Below are positions 1 through 7,631 of a stretch of DNA of 64,000 nucleotides, one piece after another. The translations under genes and the position numbers were made by a program. Under the pieces are notes generated by a model. The model was not told where the DNA came from and made no database searches. It saw only the letters and a list, made by a program, of their open reading frames with translations. Origin of the DNA: Azospirillum thiophilum (lineage in GTDB: Bacteria; Pseudomonadota; Alphaproteobacteria; Azospirillales; Azospirillaceae); contig NZ_CP012404.1 in assembly GCF_001305595.1 (NCBI RefSeq), positions 648,513-712,512 of the forward strand. The letters are read 5' to 3'. Numbering within the stretch: the stretch's first letter is position 1; each line of letters begins with the position of its first letter.

Positions 1-46
1 CCTAAGCAGGTTAAGCAGGTTTCAGGTCCATATACGGAGATTGTCC

Positions 47-265
47 TTGTCCAGCAGTTCTTCAGGCGCCCGGGAGGGCTCTGGCACCCAAGCCGCATCG
101 CAGTGCCCGATCTGCGGCCGCCCGACCGAACCGGCCACCCGTCCCTTCTGTTCCAAGCGTTGCGCAGACATCGACCTGTCGCGTTGGCTGGGGGGTGTCT
201 ACCGCATCGAAGGGCCGGATTCTCCTGCCGATCCGGCCGGTTCCGACCCCGACGAAGAGGGCTGA
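47..265 (+). CDS. yacG: DNA gyrase inhibitor YacG (zinc-binding)
   Basis: Small zinc-finger protein; family members bind GyrB and inhibit gyrase. The motif CPICGRP followed by FCSKRCADIDLSRW gives the four zinc cysteines (C-x2-C and C-x3-C) and the conserved DLxxW segment, and the C-terminus is acidic as in the family. No ATG precedes the conserved core. A TTG at 47 lies 6 bases after a GGAGA stretch (36-40) and is the preferred start; a TTG at 41 is also in frame but too close to that site. The frame stays open to the window edge, so a start further upstream cannot be excluded. yacG next to tRNA-Phe is a common alphaproteobacterial arrangement. Confidence 0.85.
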   Translation: MSSSSSGAREGSGTQAASQCPICGRPTEPATRPFCSKRCADIDLSRWLGGVYRIEGPDSPADPAGSDPDEEG

Positions 266-381
266 AGGGGGGCGAAATTTTTCGAATTTTTTCTCTGGAC
301 AGGCCGGGCGAACCTCTCTAAAAAGCGCTCCACACGACGCGCCGCACCGACCGAACGGTCACCCACCAAGCGGCGCCGGAT

Positions 382-457
382 GCCCAGGTAGCTCAGTTGG
401 TAGAGCAGGGGACTGAAAATCCCCGTGTCGGCGGTTCGACTCCGTCCCTGGGCACCA
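382..457 (+). tRNA. tRNA-Phe (anticodon GAA)
   Basis: The 76-nt sequence folds as a cloverleaf. The acceptor stem GCCCAGG pairs with CCTGGGC, the anticodon loop CTGAAAA reads GAA, the T-arm has GGTTCGACTCC, and CCA is encoded. A possible hairpin (AACCGC, 8-nt loop, GCGGTT) lies at 489-508 downstream. Confidence 0.97.
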
Positions 458-605
458 TTCCTTTTCAAGGGTTTAGGTGCTTTTCTGGAACCGCTCAAAA
501 TCGCGGTTAGACAGAAGTTAGACACTCCCTTCATCGCGATTGCCGGAAGGCGCCCCCTGGGCAGCCGCCGGCAACAGGTGTTTCCAGACCTTCCCCGACT
601 TGATC

Positions 606-1399
606 GGCATTGTCACGGGAACGGTGGCGGCTCGCCGGTCGTGACATTATCCTCCTCGGATGTCGCCGCTCTCGTTTGCCCGCCATCAGTTCCCGCCCGC
701 GATCATCCAGCATGCAATCTGGCTTTATCTCCGGTTCACGCTGAGCTACCGGGATGTCGAGTACCTGCTGGCCGTACGGGGCATCGAGGTGTCTTACGAG
801 ACGGTCCGGCGTTGGGTGGTGAAGTTCGGGCCGGCCATCGCCGGCAACCTGCGGCGCCTCCGGCCCAAGCCCAGCCCACGCTGGCATCTGGACGAGATGG
901 TGATCAGGGTCAGCGGAAAGCTGATGTGCTTGTGGCGGGCTGTCGATGACGAAGGCGAGGTGTTGGAGGTGCTCGTCCAGCGCCGGCGCGATAAGGCCGC
1001 AACCCGCAAGCTGACGCATAAACTGCTGAAGAACGCCCACCCAGGTCACCACCGACAAGCTCCGGTCCTACGGGGCCGCCTTCCGCCAACTCGATCTGAC
1101 CGCCCAGCATGAACAGGGGCGGCGAACAAACAACCGCGCCGAGGTCTCACACCAGCCGGTGCGGCGACGAGAGCGCAAGATGCAGCGGTTCAAATCATCG
1201 GGTTCTGCCCAGCGCTTCGTCTCTCTGCATGCCGCCGTCTACAACACCTTCAACCTCCAGCGCCACCTGCTCTCCCGCCGCACCCTGCGTACCTTCCGGG
1301 CACAGGCCGTGGCCGACTGGCAGGTCGCGACCGCCGCGGCGTGAACCAGTTGCGAAGTTCGCAAGTTCTACTTGCTGACTCAGTTGCCGTGACAAAGCC
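606..1399 (+). mobile_element. Degenerate IS6-family insertion sequence
   Basis: A left end at 606-622 and a right end at 1383-1399 form imperfect terminal inverted repeats: GGCATTGTCACGGGAAC against the complement GGCTTTGTCACGGCAAC, 15 of 17 matching. The length of about 794 bp is normal for IS6. It encloses the broken transposase at 660-1344. The flanking 8-mers do not match, so no target-site duplication is visible, which fits an old or rearranged copy. Confidence 0.75.
660..1344 (+). pseudogene. IS6-family DDE transposase, frameshifted
   Basis: The N-terminal part (660-about 1040) carries the IS6 core: YRDVEYLLAVRGIEVSYETVRRW, then WHLDEM with the first catalytic aspartate, then a KLLKNA stretch. 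There the frame breaks. The next frame resumes with TTDKLRSYGAAF (second aspartate), RTNNRAEVSHQPVRRRERKM (catalytic glutamate region) and a normal C-terminus ending at 1344. Compared with intact family members, a few codons plus a frame are lost near 1040. The protein is therefore almost certainly inactive unless rescued by recoding. Confidence 0.85.
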
Positions 1400-1419
1400 A
1401 CGGTTTCCGCTTTCCGGCG

Positions 1420-1470
1420 GCGCCCGGTATCGAGGTCAGCTGCGAGACCATCCGGGAATGGGGCCTCCGG
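1420..1470 (+). pseudogene. Scrap of a second IS6-type transposase
   Basis: Positions 1426-1461 translate to GIEVSCETIREW, closely matching the helix-turn-helix segment of IS6 transposases and the corresponding GIEVSYETVRRW of the neighbouring copy. Only this piece remains, between the right end of the IS at 1399 and the stop of the minus-strand regulator at 1490. It suggests nested or successive insertions at this spot. Confidence 0.55.
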
Positions 1471-1489
1471 GAAACCCGGGGCGGTTCAC

Positions 1490-2194
1490 TCAAAGAACAA
1501 AATGGCGGTAGCGTTCCAACCACTCGCGCGCGCTGCGGATGATCTCCCGCTTCAGCCGCTCGGCCGCATCGGCGTCGCGGCGTGCCATGCATTGCAGCAT
1601 TTCCTGATGCATGCGGCGCCCGGCTTCGGCCCGGCCCGGCAACAGAGTCACCCGCTGCGCGATCACCCGCGCCTTGTCGAAGATCACGTCGAGGAAATTG
1701 GCGGCATGGGTATTGTCGGCCCACTGGATGACAACCCGGCGCAACTCGTCCAATCCGTCGAGATACTGTTCGATGCCGCCTTCCTCGATGGCGGCACGCA
1801 TCGGTTCGCCGAACGTCTCCAGCAGCCCGTCCCACGCGCCGTCGGGCGCGTTGATCGTGGCCCGGCGGATGCAGAGTCCCTCCAGCACCTCGCGCACATC
1901 GAAGATCTCGAAGACCTCCTTGGGCTCCAGCCGCATGACCACGGCGCCACGGTTCGGAATCCGCTCGATCAGCCCGCGCTGCTCCAGGGCGCCCAGCACC
2001 TCCCGCACGCGGGCGCGCGAGATGTCGAACTCCCGCGCCAGTTCGGTTTCCTGGATGCGGCTGCCCGGCGGCAGGACATGGCTGGAAATGCGCCGGCGCA
2101 GCTGGTCGAGAACGTCGTCGGCCGATCCAGCGTCGCCGCGCTTGCTCCGTGGGCGGGGCGGACGGACCGCTGGACTGTTCTCGGCGGTGGACAT
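1490..2194 (-). CDS. GntR-family regulator, FCD (FadR) subfamily
   Basis: A 234-residue repressor or activator. The N-terminal winged helix contains LAREFDISRARVREVLGALEQRGLIERIPNRGAVV. The C-terminal all-helical FCD ligand domain follows (EVFEIFDVREVLEGLCIRRA, then H-rich HQEML), and such domains usually bind a carboxylate, often through a metal. I chose the ATG at 2194 because AGGAG lies 10 bases upstream; a GTG at 2230 would add 12 residues. It lies at the end of the minus-strand exporter/TRAP cluster. The perfect dyads TTGTCGACAA in the divergent promoter region at 7353 and 7527 match the GT-n-AC pattern of FadR-type operators, so it probably controls this locus (inference). Confidence 0.85.
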   Translation of the reverse strand: MSTAENSPAVRPPRPRSKRGDAGSADDVLDQLRRRISSHVLPPGSRIQETELAREFDISRARVREVLGALEQRGLIERIPNRGAVVMRLEPKEVFEIFDVREVLEGLCIRRATINAPDGAWDGLLETFGEPMRAAIEEGGIEQYLDGLDELRRVVIQWADNTHAANFLDVIFDKARVIAQRVTLLPGRAEAGRRMHQEMLQCMARRDADAAERLKREIIRSAREWLERYRHFVL

Positions 2195-2288
2195 CGCTTG
2201 TCGGCTCCTGATCTTGCTGTCTGGGTTCACGGTTCCGTTGCGGACAGTCTACACCGGTGCCGACATTATTGCCTACACTCCAATACCG

Positions 2289-3053
2289 CTACAGCAGGAA
2301 GGACATGGCGCCGACGGCGAACAGAAGAAGCAGGCAGAAGCGTCGCACCCCATCCTCATGGGCGCGCATGCCCATGCGGAAGGCGACGCTCCCGGCCCAG
2401 GTGGCCAGGATGTAGATGGGCAGCAGCGCGCCGGCGCGGACCAGATCCCCGGAGGACACCGACCCTTCGACCAGGAACGGGACGAAGCCGGCGATGTTCG
2501 ACAGCGCGAAGAAGATGATCAGCACCGCCCGCGCCACCGCCAGCGGCATGCCTCCCGACAGAAGATAGAGGATGACCGGCGGTCCCCCGATGCCGGCGCT
2601 GCCGGTCAGCACACCGCTGACCACGCCGACCAGGGCCATCGGCAAGGCGCCGCGCGGCCCGGAATACCGCCAGCCCGACAGCAGGACCAAGGCCAGGGCA
2701 GTCACCACGCCCGCCACCATCCGCCGCATCACCGTGGGATCGATGACGTGGAGCAGGGCGAATCCGGCGGGAATGCCGACCAGGGCCGGCAGGAACAACG
2801 CCCAGACTGTCCGCCATTCGACCAGCCGCATCGCCTCGCGCAGGATCTGCGTGGTGGTGGCGATGTTGAGCAGCAGGATCACCATCAGGCTTTCGGCCGG
2901 CGTCATGAACAGGGTGAAGACCGGCGCCAGCATCAGGGCGGCCCCGAAACCCGACATCCCGCGCAGGGCGCCGCCGGCGAAGGTGGCGGCGGACAAGGCC
3001 GCCAGGATGGCGGGCGACGGAAAGGCCGCGTACAGGAGGTCAGCGTCCGGCAT
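2289..3053 (-). CDS. TauE/SafE-family membrane exporter (TSUP)
   Basis: A 254-residue polytopic inner-membrane protein with about eight hydrophobic segments and the two-repeat organisation of the TauE/SafE family. It has glycine-rich GGALRGMSGFGAAL near residue 30 and GVLTGSAGIGGPPVILYLLSGG in the second half. Several family members export sulfite or sulfoacetate during organosulfonate breakdown, but the substrate cannot be read from sequence. It sits between the GntR gene and a YeiH-type exporter in a minus-strand series that begins with a TAXI TRAP transporter, and opposite an Xsc-like enzyme that would release sulfite. Confidence 0.85.
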   Translation of the reverse strand: MPDADLLYAAFPSPAILAALSAATFAGGALRGMSGFGAALMLAPVFTLFMTPAESLMVILLLNIATTTQILREAMRLVEWRTVWALFLPALVGIPAGFALLHVIDPTVMRRMVAGVVTALALVLLSGWRYSGPRGALPMALVGVVSGVLTGSAGIGGPPVILYLLSGGMPLAVARAVLIIFFALSNIAGFVPFLVEGSVSSGDLVRAGALLPIYILATWAGSVAFRMGMRAHEDGVRRFCLLLLFAVGAMSFLL

Positions 3054-3083
3054 CGCCCGGACTCCCCGTTGTGCCGCGAGCCA

Positions 3084-4121
3084 TCAGGCCCAACCGGCCA
3101 GGCCATGCACCAACAGGCCGACGATCGATGCGATGAACAGGGTTTCGGCCACGATCAGCCCCATCGCCCGCGGTCCCGCCGCCGCCAGCGACGCCAGCGA
3201 CGTCTTGATGCCCAGCGCCGCGATGGCGGTCAGAATGCACCAGCTGGACGCCGTCGTCATTCCGACCCGCATCGGCTCAGGGATCATCCCCAGGCTGTTG
3301 GCCGAGACGATGAGAAGGAACGAGATCAGAAAGCCGGGGATCAGGCGGGGCTTGGTTCCGCCATCCGGCACGGCCGACAGGCGGCGGCTGGCCAGCGACA
3401 CCGCCAGCACCACGGGAACCAGCAGCGACACCCGCAGCAGCTTGACGATGGTGGCGGTGTCGCCGGCCTCGGTCGAAACGCTGTAGCCGGCGCCGACCAC
3501 CTGCGCGACGTCGTGGATGGTTCCGCCCAGGAACACGCCGATTTCGGCATCGCTCCAGCCGAAATTGCGGGCGAGGATGGGATAGACCACCATCGCCACC
3601 GTGCTCAGCGTCGTCACGGCGATGATGGTGAAGGCGGTGTCGCGCTCCTGTTCCGCATGGCGCGGCAGCACCGACGACAAAGCCGCCGCGGCCGATGCGC
3701 CGCAGATGGCGGTGGCCCCGGCCGACAGCACGCCGAACCGCGTCGTCAGGCCGAGCGCGCGGGAGGTCAGCGCTCCAAAGGCGATGGTCGCCACCACCGC
3801 CCCGGCGATGCCGGCGAACATGCCCCACCCCAGCCCGGCGATCTGCCCCGCTGTGATGCGGGCGCCCAGCAACGCGACACCGAACCGCAGCACGTCGCGC
3901 GCGGCGAAGCCGATTCCGGCGGCGAACTTCTGATCACGCGCGATGAAGTGGAACGCCATGCCCAACAACAGGGCGAACAGCATCGCCGGCGCGCCGTAGG
4001 TTTCGGCAAGAAAGGTCGCGGCAAGGGCCAGGACCAGACTGAACATCACCCCCGACAGATGAAGGCGCAGCCATCCCCGGGCATCCGGGGACACGCCCCA
4101 GACGCGTTCGGAAAACGTCAT
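3084..4121 (-). CDS. YeiH/UPF0324-family putative sulfate exporter
   Basis: A 345-residue protein with about ten membrane segments. Family hallmarks are RFGVALLGARIT, TAICGASAAAAL, TLSTVAMVVYPIL and FLGGTIHDVAQVVGAG. The Pfam family is annotated as conserved hypothetical or putative sulfate exporter, and biochemical evidence in the family is thin. It is the second exporter in this cluster, 30 bp from the TauE/SafE-type gene, which supports a shared job in oxyanion efflux (inference). Confidence 0.85.
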   Translation of the reverse strand: MTFSERVWGVSPDARGWLRLHLSGVMFSLVLALAATFLAETYGAPAMLFALLLGMAFHFIARDQKFAAGIGFAARDVLRFGVALLGARITAGQIAGLGWGMFAGIAGAVVATIAFGALTSRALGLTTRFGVLSAGATAICGASAAAALSSVLPRHAEQERDTAFTIIAVTTLSTVAMVVYPILARNFGWSDAEIGVFLGGTIHDVAQVVGAGYSVSTEAGDTATIVKLLRVSLLVPVVLAVSLASRRLSAVPDGGTKPRLIPGFLISFLLIVSANSLGMIPEPMRVGMTTASSWCILTAIAALGIKTSLASLAAAGPRAMGLIVAETLFIASIVGLLVHGLAGWA

Positions 4122-4193
4122 GACATCGTACCTCTGATTGCAACATCCGGATGGTGGAAGGGATGGGGAATCCCCCCCGCGCGCCTCACCCCG

Positions 4194-6065
4194 TCACGCC
4201 GCCGCCACACGCCGTTGCCACAGGGTCACGGCGACGATCACGGCGAAGCCGCCGACGGTGCTTTCCAGCCCCGGCCAGATCATCGCCACGGCGCCGGCCA
4301 GCATCAGCACCCGCATCAGGGCATGGCGATACGGGTATTGCAGGGCGGCGGCGATGGCCCAGATCGAGACGATCGCCACCCCGGCGGAAAACAGCGCGTC
4401 GGGCAGCGGGCCGATGAACATCATGCCAGGCCGGTAGACGAGCATGAACGGGATGATGAAACCGGCCAGCCCAAGCTTCAGCGCCGTCATGCTGAGCGCG
4501 TTGAGGTCGGCCCGCGCGACGGCCGCCGCCGCGTAGGAGGCGAGCGCGACCGGCGGCGTGATCGCCGACATCGAGGCGAAGAACAGGATGAACAGATGGG
4601 CGCCCATCGGCTCGACGCCGAGACGGACCAGCGCCGGGGCGACGACCGCTCCGGTGATGGCATAGGCCGCGACGGTCGGCATGCCCATGCCGAGGATGAT
4701 GGTGACGATCATCGTGACCACCAGCGTCAGCCACAGAACGCCGCCGGTCAGCCCGACGATCAGCGAGGCCACCTTGATTCCCAACCCGGTCAGGTTCAGC
4801 ACGCCGATGACGATGCCGGCCGTGGCGCAGGTCGCAGCGATGGCGACGATGCCCTGCGCGCCCTCCATCGCCGCGTCCATCAGCCGGCGCGGTCCGATCG
4901 CCGTGCGGCGGTCGAAATAGCTGATGACGAACGCCGACAGCAGGCTGTAGAGCGCCGCCCGGATGATCGACACGTTCAGCACCATCAGGGCGACGATCAG
5001 GACGATCAGCGGGATCAGATAGTAGGATTTGCGCAGCAGGGCGGCCGCATCGGGGATGGCGACGGCCTCGGCCCCGGTCACGCCGGTCTTCACCGCCTCG
5101 TAATGCACCATCATATAGACGGCGAAGAAATACAGAAGCGCCGGCAGCGTGGCGCCGACGACGATGTCGGCATAGGGGATGCCGGTCATTTCGACCATCA
5201 GGAAGGCGGCGGCGCCCATCACCGGCGGGAGGATCTGGCCACCGCTCGACGCGACCGCCTCGGTGGCGCCGGCGAAATGCGGCTTGAAGCCGGACCGGAC
5301 CATCATCGGGATGGTCATCGAGCCGGTGGCGACGACGTTGCCGGCCGAGGTGCCGTTGATCATGCCGAACAGGCCGCTGGCGACGACGGAAACCTTCGCG
5401 GTGCCGCCGACCGACCGCCCGGTGCAGGCCAGTGCCAGTTTCATCATGTAATCCGCCCCGCCGGAGATCGCGAGCAGGGCGCCGAACACCACGAAGAAAT
5501 AGATGAAGGTCGCCGACGACCCGACCGGAATTCCGTAGACGCCGTTCGTCGTGTAGAGAAAGGTCAACAGGCGCTCCGGCCCGTAACCCTGGTGGCTGAG
5601 CGCCCCCGGCAGATAGGGGCCGGCAAGGCCATAGACGATGAAGCCGGCGGCGAGGATCACCAGCGCGTTGCCGGTCGCCCGCCGCGTCACGTCCAGGATG
5701 GCGATCAGCATCAACGCCGCGAACACGGTGTCGAGCGCCTCGGGCAGCACGCCTGCGCGCATCTCGATGTCGTCGATATGGATGGTCAGATAGAGCGTGC
5801 CGGCGACCGACGCGGCCAACCCCCCGAGCACGACCAGCGGCGCCACGCCGCCGCGCGCGGCCGACAGCCAGCCGAGATAGGCGAAGATCGCCATGCCGCC
5901 GACGTGCCACGCGCGGAACAGCAGCGGGTCCATCGGATAGGCGGTCAGCACGGTCACATGGAAGACCAGATAAAGCAGGGCGACCGTGCGGGCCGCGGCG
6001 TCGATCGCCGGGGTCGGAATGCCCATCACCCGGCCGCGCTCCATCGTGGCGTCGGTCATCATCAT
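4194..6065 (-). CDS. TRAP transporter fused permease (4TM/12TM, TAXI type)
   Basis: A protein of about 623 residues that fuses the small DctQ-like (first roughly 150 residues) and large DctM-like permease domains, as is normal for TAXI-family TRAP systems. Typical segments are SSGGQILPPVMGAAAFLM, GMGMPTVAAYAITG and SAITPPVALASYAAA. The track start is ATG 6074, but an AGGA sits 8 bases before the ATG at 6065, preferred here. It takes up solute using an ion gradient together with the binding protein encoded 76 bp upstream. Confidence 0.9.
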   Translation of the reverse strand: MMMTDATMERGRVMGIPTPAIDAAARTVALLYLVFHVTVLTAYPMDPLLFRAWHVGGMAIFAYLGWLSAARGGVAPLVVLGGLAASVAGTLYLTIHIDDIEMRAGVLPEALDTVFAALMLIAILDVTRRATGNALVILAAGFIVYGLAGPYLPGALSHQGYGPERLLTFLYTTNGVYGIPVGSSATFIYFFVVFGALLAISGGADYMMKLALACTGRSVGGTAKVSVVASGLFGMINGTSAGNVVATGSMTIPMMVRSGFKPHFAGATEAVASSGGQILPPVMGAAAFLMVEMTGIPYADIVVGATLPALLYFFAVYMMVHYEAVKTGVTGAEAVAIPDAAALLRKSYYLIPLIVLIVALMVLNVSIIRAALYSLLSAFVISYFDRRTAIGPRRLMDAAMEGAQGIVAIAATCATAGIVIGVLNLTGLGIKVASLIVGLTGGVLWLTLVVTMIVTIILGMGMPTVAAYAITGAVVAPALVRLGVEPMGAHLFILFFASMSAITPPVALASYAAAAVARADLNALSMTALKLGLAGFIIPFMLVYRPGMMFIGPLPDALFSAGVAIVSIWAIAAALQYPYRHALMRVLMLAGAVAMIWPGLESTVGGFAVIVAVTLWQRRVAAA

Positions 6066-6141
6066 CGCAAGCATCCTGGGGCTCGTCGCTGGACATCCGG
6101 GGCCGGGCGGCCAAGCTGGAGCGGCCCGGTCCCGGACAGGC

Positions 6142-7137
6142 TCACTTCGCGGCGGTCTTCCCGCTTTCCGGCGGGATGAGGCGGTCGGGGATGCTCACGC
6201 CCTTTTCCCGGTAATAGCGCAGCGCGCCGGGATGCAGCGGGATCGCCAGCTTCTCGACATTCGCCAGCGTGATGCTTTCGGAACTGCGGTGCGTCTCGAT
6301 CAAGGTCTGGGTGTTCTCGAACACCGTCCTGGTCACGTTGTAGACGAAGTCTTCCGGCAGATCCTTGTTGGTGATGATGAAGTTCCACACGGTCAGCGTC
6401 GGGAGATCCTTGTCCAAGCTCTTGTAGACGGCGGCCGGAATGGGATCGATGCCGAAATACGGGTACTTCTCGATGAAGCCGCGCGCCAAATCCTCCGGCA
6501 CGCCGATGATGTTCACGGCGTCGGTGGATTCGCTTTCCATCACCGACGGGTGCGGCACGCCGGCGGTGTTCAGCGCCGTGTCGACCAGCCCGTCGCGCAA
6601 CTGGCCGACCACGTCGGAAAAGCCGACATTGACGATCCGCGACGGCTTGATCCCGGCGAATTCCAGAACGCGGCGGCCATAGGCGTCGGGCGTTCCGCCC
6701 TTGGGGCCGAGCGCCACCACCTTGCCGGTGAAGTCGCGGATGCTCTTCACGCCGGATTTCTCCAGCGCCCACCAATGGAAATAGCTGGGAAACATCGGAA
6801 AAACCGAACGGATGTTCTCGAATTTCTTTCCCTTCGCCCATTCCAGACCGTTGTAACCCTCGTAGGCCGGCGCCGCCGTCGCCAGCCCGAAGGCCATCTG
6901 GCCGCCATTGACCAGTTGCACGTTGTGGACCGGTCCGCCCGTCACCTCGACATTGGCGCTGAGCGGCATCTTTTCGTTCAACACCTTGGCGAAGCCGGTG
7001 GCCCAGACGTAATAGGTGCCGCCCACCGAAGCGGCGCCGATGGTCGCGCTCTTCGGTGCATCCGCTGCGGCAAACGCCGTCACCGGCGCCGCCAATGCCA
7101 GCATGGCGGAAAGCGCAAGCGCGGAAATCCTTTTCAT
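6142..7137 (-). CDS. TAXI-family TRAP transporter solute-binding protein
   Basis: A 331-residue periplasmic protein. The start at 7137 is set by a strong GGGAGGAGA site and a clear Sec signal peptide (KRISALALSAMLALAAPVTAFAA). The mature part has the TAXI pattern: ATIGAASVGGTYYVWATGFAKVLNE, then VEVTGGPVHNVQLVNGG and PKGGTPDAYGRRVLE. Family ligands include glutamate and other carboxylates, and the ligand here is unknown. It is the first gene of the minus-strand operon whose promoter region is shared with the Xsc-like gene. Confidence 0.92.
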   Translation of the reverse strand: MKRISALALSAMLALAAPVTAFAAADAPKSATIGAASVGGTYYVWATGFAKVLNEKMPLSANVEVTGGPVHNVQLVNGGQMAFGLATAAPAYEGYNGLEWAKGKKFENIRSVFPMFPSYFHWWALEKSGVKSIRDFTGKVVALGPKGGTPDAYGRRVLEFAGIKPSRIVNVGFSDVVGQLRDGLVDTALNTAGVPHPSVMESESTDAVNIIGVPEDLARGFIEKYPYFGIDPIPAAVYKSLDKDLPTLTVWNFIITNKDLPEDFVYNVTRTVFENTQTLIETHRSSESITLANVEKLAIPLHPGALRYYREKGVSIPDRLIPPESGKTAAK

Positions 7138-7307
7138 CGTCTCCTCCCTTTCGTGTGCGGGCCTTGTGTGCGGGCCTTTCGAGTGCAGGGCGCGGCGGCG
7201 TTCTTTCCGCATTCTCATCGCCTTGCGGGCGGCCACCGGCGCATGGGGCAAAAAGGACCCGCTTCGAACGCCCGCCGGTGGCCGCCCGCTTTGCTCACTG
7301 TGCGGAA

Positions 7308-7336
7308 AGCGTAGAGAGCGAACTATTTTGTGTCAA
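7308..7336 (-). promoter_or_regulatory. Predicted sigma70 promoter of the TAXI/exporter operon
   Basis: Reading the minus strand, TTGACA (7336-7331) is followed after 17 bases by TACGCT (7313-7308). The dyad at 7353-7364 lies just upstream. Transcription would leave a leader of about 160 nt before the binding-protein gene. Confidence 0.5.
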
Positions 7337-7352
7337 CCGGATTGTCAGAAAG

Positions 7353-7364
7353 TTTGTCGACAAA
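7353..7364. promoter_or_regulatory. Palindromic operator TTTGTCGACAAA
   Basis: A perfect 12-bp dyad. On the minus strand it is followed by A-CTT-TC-TGACA, the same layout as the plus-strand copy at 7526 (TTTGTCGACAA-G-CTT-GT-TGACA). The GT..AC core is what FadR-type GntR proteins usually recognise. Confidence 0.6.
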
Positions 7365-7526
7365 AATTTCTCTACATTCTCCGCAGCCATGTCGGCGTTA
7401 TCGATCCGCATCCGATCCATGGCCATCGCGCTTTCATCGCTAACCTGGGAAATCCGCTATACGACAGACTTTCCCCCCTAAAGCCGACAATCTGTGGTGA
7501 TTTTCGATTTCGATACGGCACCAAAT

Positions 7527-7569
7527 TTGTCGACAAGCTTGTTGACACATTGAAATCGTCCGTTACCCT
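7527..7569 (+). promoter_or_regulatory. Operator TTGTCGACAA plus overlapping promoter of the Xsc-like operon
   Basis: The dyad TTGTCGACAA (7527-7536) is followed 12 bp on by the partial copy TTGTTGACAC (7539-7548), which contains the -35 hexamer TTGACA (7542-7547). After 16 bases comes TACCCT (7564-7569), a weak -10. A repressor bound here would cover the -35 element. Confidence 0.55.
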
Positions 7570-7631
7570 GACCATCGAAATCGGCGTTCACGACGCCGCA
7601 CCCCGATCCGCATTCAATGGGAGGACAGACT

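Noticed and set aside
199..534. Minus-strand ORF crossing tRNA-Phe
   Set aside because: Its recognisable part is only the reverse translation of the tRNA gene, a known annotation artefact.
458..605. Possible integrase or attachment site downstream of tRNA-Phe
   Set aside because: The position is typical for integrative elements, but no integrase motif and no duplicated tRNA 3' end is visible.
598..1407. Target-site duplication around the IS6 element
   Set aside because: The flanking 8-mers ACTTGATC and ACGGTTTC do not match.
1611..6179. A 1522-codon plus-strand open frame
   Set aside because: It lies antisense to the GntR, exporter and TRAP genes, and its translation is low-complexity, His/Arg/Gln-rich sequence with no domain. 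It is a GC-rich shadow frame, as are the similar long frames opposite 16.8-20.2, 31.6-35.1 and 35.0-38.4 kb.
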